Source of the DNA: Gammaproteobacteria bacterium
GTDB lineage: Bacteria; Pseudomonadota; Gammaproteobacteria; SZUA-229
Length of the DNA: 64,000 nucleotides
Direction of reading: 5' to 3'
Assembly: GCA_029882355.1 (NCBI GenBank)
Contig: JAOUKV010000006.1
Span: 49,882-113,881, forward strand
Below the pieces are notes generated by a model. It was not told where the DNA came from. It worked only from the letters and a program-made list of their open reading frames with translations, and did not search any database. Positions within the stretch are counted from its first letter, which is position 1; each line of letters begins with the position of its first letter. Shown one piece after another: positions 63,008 to 64,000 of this stretch. The position numbers and the translations under genes are program-made.

Positions 63008-64000
63008 ATGTTTGACGGACTCAGCGAACGTCTGGCCTCCACCGCCCAGAAAATACGTGGGCAGGGCCGATTAACCGAAGCCAATATAGAAGATGCCCTG
63101 CGCGATGTTCGACGCGCCCTGCTCGAAGCCGATGTTGCACTGGCCGTGGTGCGAACTTTTATCGATGAAGTTAAGCAGCGAGCCCTGGGTGAGGAAGTGC
63201 TCACCAGCCTGAAACCGGGCCAGGTATTTATCAGCATCGTCCAGCAGGAGCTGGTACGGGTGATGGGCGAGCAGAATGAAAAGCTCAACCTGGCTGCGCA
63301 GCCCCCTGCGGTTATCCTTATGGCCGGTTTGCAGGGTGCGGGTAAAACCACCACCGTCGCCAAACTGGCCAAACTGCTGCAGGAGCGCGAGAAGAAATCA
63401 ACGCTAGTAGTGAGTTGTGATATTTACCGTCCGGCCGCGATTGAACAGCTGAAAACGCTGGCCGCACAGGTAGGTGCCGAATTTTTCCCCAGCAGCATTG
63501 ATCAGAAACCGACCGATATAGCGAAGTCAGCACTGGAATACGCACGCAATCATCACATTGATGTAGTGCTCGTGGATACCGCCGGTCGTTTACATATCGA
63601 CGCCGAAATGATGACCGAAATCCAGCAAATTCATGCTGCGGTTAATCCCATCGAAACCCTGTTCGTGGTCGATAGTATGACCGGCCAGGATGCGGCCAAT
63701 ACCGCAAGAGCTTTTGATGAAGCATTGCCTCTAACCGGTGTCATCCTGACCAAGACCGACGGTGATGCTCGCGGCGGTGCCGCGCTGTCTATTCGCCAGA
63801 TCACCGGCAAACCCATCAAGTTCATGGGTTCAGGCGAGAAAATTGATGCTCTGGAGCCGTTCCATCCCGATCGTGTTGCCTCACGTATTCTGGATATGGG
63901 CGATGTGCTGTCGCTGGTTGAAGAAGTTCACGCCAAGGTCGATCATGCCAAAGCTGAAAAACTGGCCAAGAAACTCAAGAAGGGCAAGAACTTTGATTTC
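63008..64000 (+). CDS. ffh: Signal recognition particle protein Ffh, N-terminal part
   Basis: 331 complete codons from ATG 63008 up to the right edge; the M domain that binds 4.5S RNA is cut off or only begun. N domain (about 1-95), then the SRP GTPase: P-loop GLQGAGKTTT (107-116), DTAGR (about 195), TKTDGDARGG (about 245), and the closing GEKIDALEPFHPDR. It targets nascent membrane proteins to FtsY and SecYEG. Its start is inferred from MFDGLSERL, the family N-terminus. Confidence 0.97.
   Translation, partial: MFDGLSERLASTAQKIRGQGRLTEANIEDALRDVRRALLEADVALAVVRTFIDEVKQRALGEEVLTSLKPGQVFISIVQQELVRVMGEQNEKLNLAAQPPAVILMAGLQGAGKTTTVAKLAKLLQEREKKSTLVVSCDIYRPAAIEQLKTLAAQVGAEFFPSSIDQKPTDIAKSALEYARNHHIDVVLVDTAGRLHIDAEMMTEIQQIHAAVNPIETLFVVDSMTGQDAANTARAFDEALPLTGVILTKTDGDARGGAALSIRQITGKPIKFMGSGEKIDALEPFHPDRVASRILDMGDVLSLVEEVHAKVDHAKAEKLAKKLKKGKNFDF

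Overview
The window is a chromosomal segment of a gammaproteobacterium. This rests on the order accD-folC-dedD-cvpA-purF-metZ, a FimV-type protein, BamC, XseB-IspA-Dxs, GcvR, and the ffh/ypjD/corB neighbourhood. Genus cannot be fixed from the sequence. The core is moderately AT-rich, and one stretch (about 14.1-23.1 kb) is visibly more AT-rich and repeat-laden. I saw no tRNA, rRNA or CRISPR array.

Layout. 1-14.1 kb: end of asd, fimV, truA, then a tightly packed trpF-trpB-trpA-accD-folC-dedD-cvpA-purF run, a small unknown gene, an L,D-transpeptidase and metZ. 14.1-23.1 kb is an accessory island. It holds a GSU2403-type nucleotidyltransferase gene behind two large palindromes, a degraded integron-cassette cluster without a visible integrase (two attC-like sites, each overlapping the stop codon of a small gene), two consecutive ATPase-TOPRIM (OLD-family) nuclease genes, an IS3-family element that splits a cassette gene, and at least eight palindromic REP/MITE-like elements, two of which end or truncate genes.

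23.1-36 kb: a drug-efflux MFS transporter, mgtE, a SET-domain gene coupled to an unusual PLP decarboxylase, ptsP, regulators, and a polyamine operon (AdoMet decarboxylase, spermidine synthase, ornithine decarboxylase) that forms a complete ornithine-to-spermidine route. 36-48 kb: glycerate kinase, lytic transglycosylase, proS, a LysR regulator, perM, a diguanylate cyclase, bcp, gcvR, PilZ, dapA and bamC. 48-56 kb: a BvgS-like hybrid sensor kinase with a stand-alone receiver nearby, folE2-queD, and the isoprenoid operon xseB-ispA-dxs. 56-64 kb: a SEC-C protein, a ParE/Phd toxin-antitoxin pair, corB-radA, ypjD, an MBL-fold hydrolase, and the first 331 codons of ffh.

The most interesting part is the 14.1-23.1 kb island. 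Two different OLD-family nucleases, candidate phage-defence genes, sit in what reads as an eroded integron cassette array overrun by palindromic repeats. The second notable locus is the SET/decarboxylase pair at 26.3-28.0 kb, in which the PLP enzyme lacks the cysteine usual for its family.
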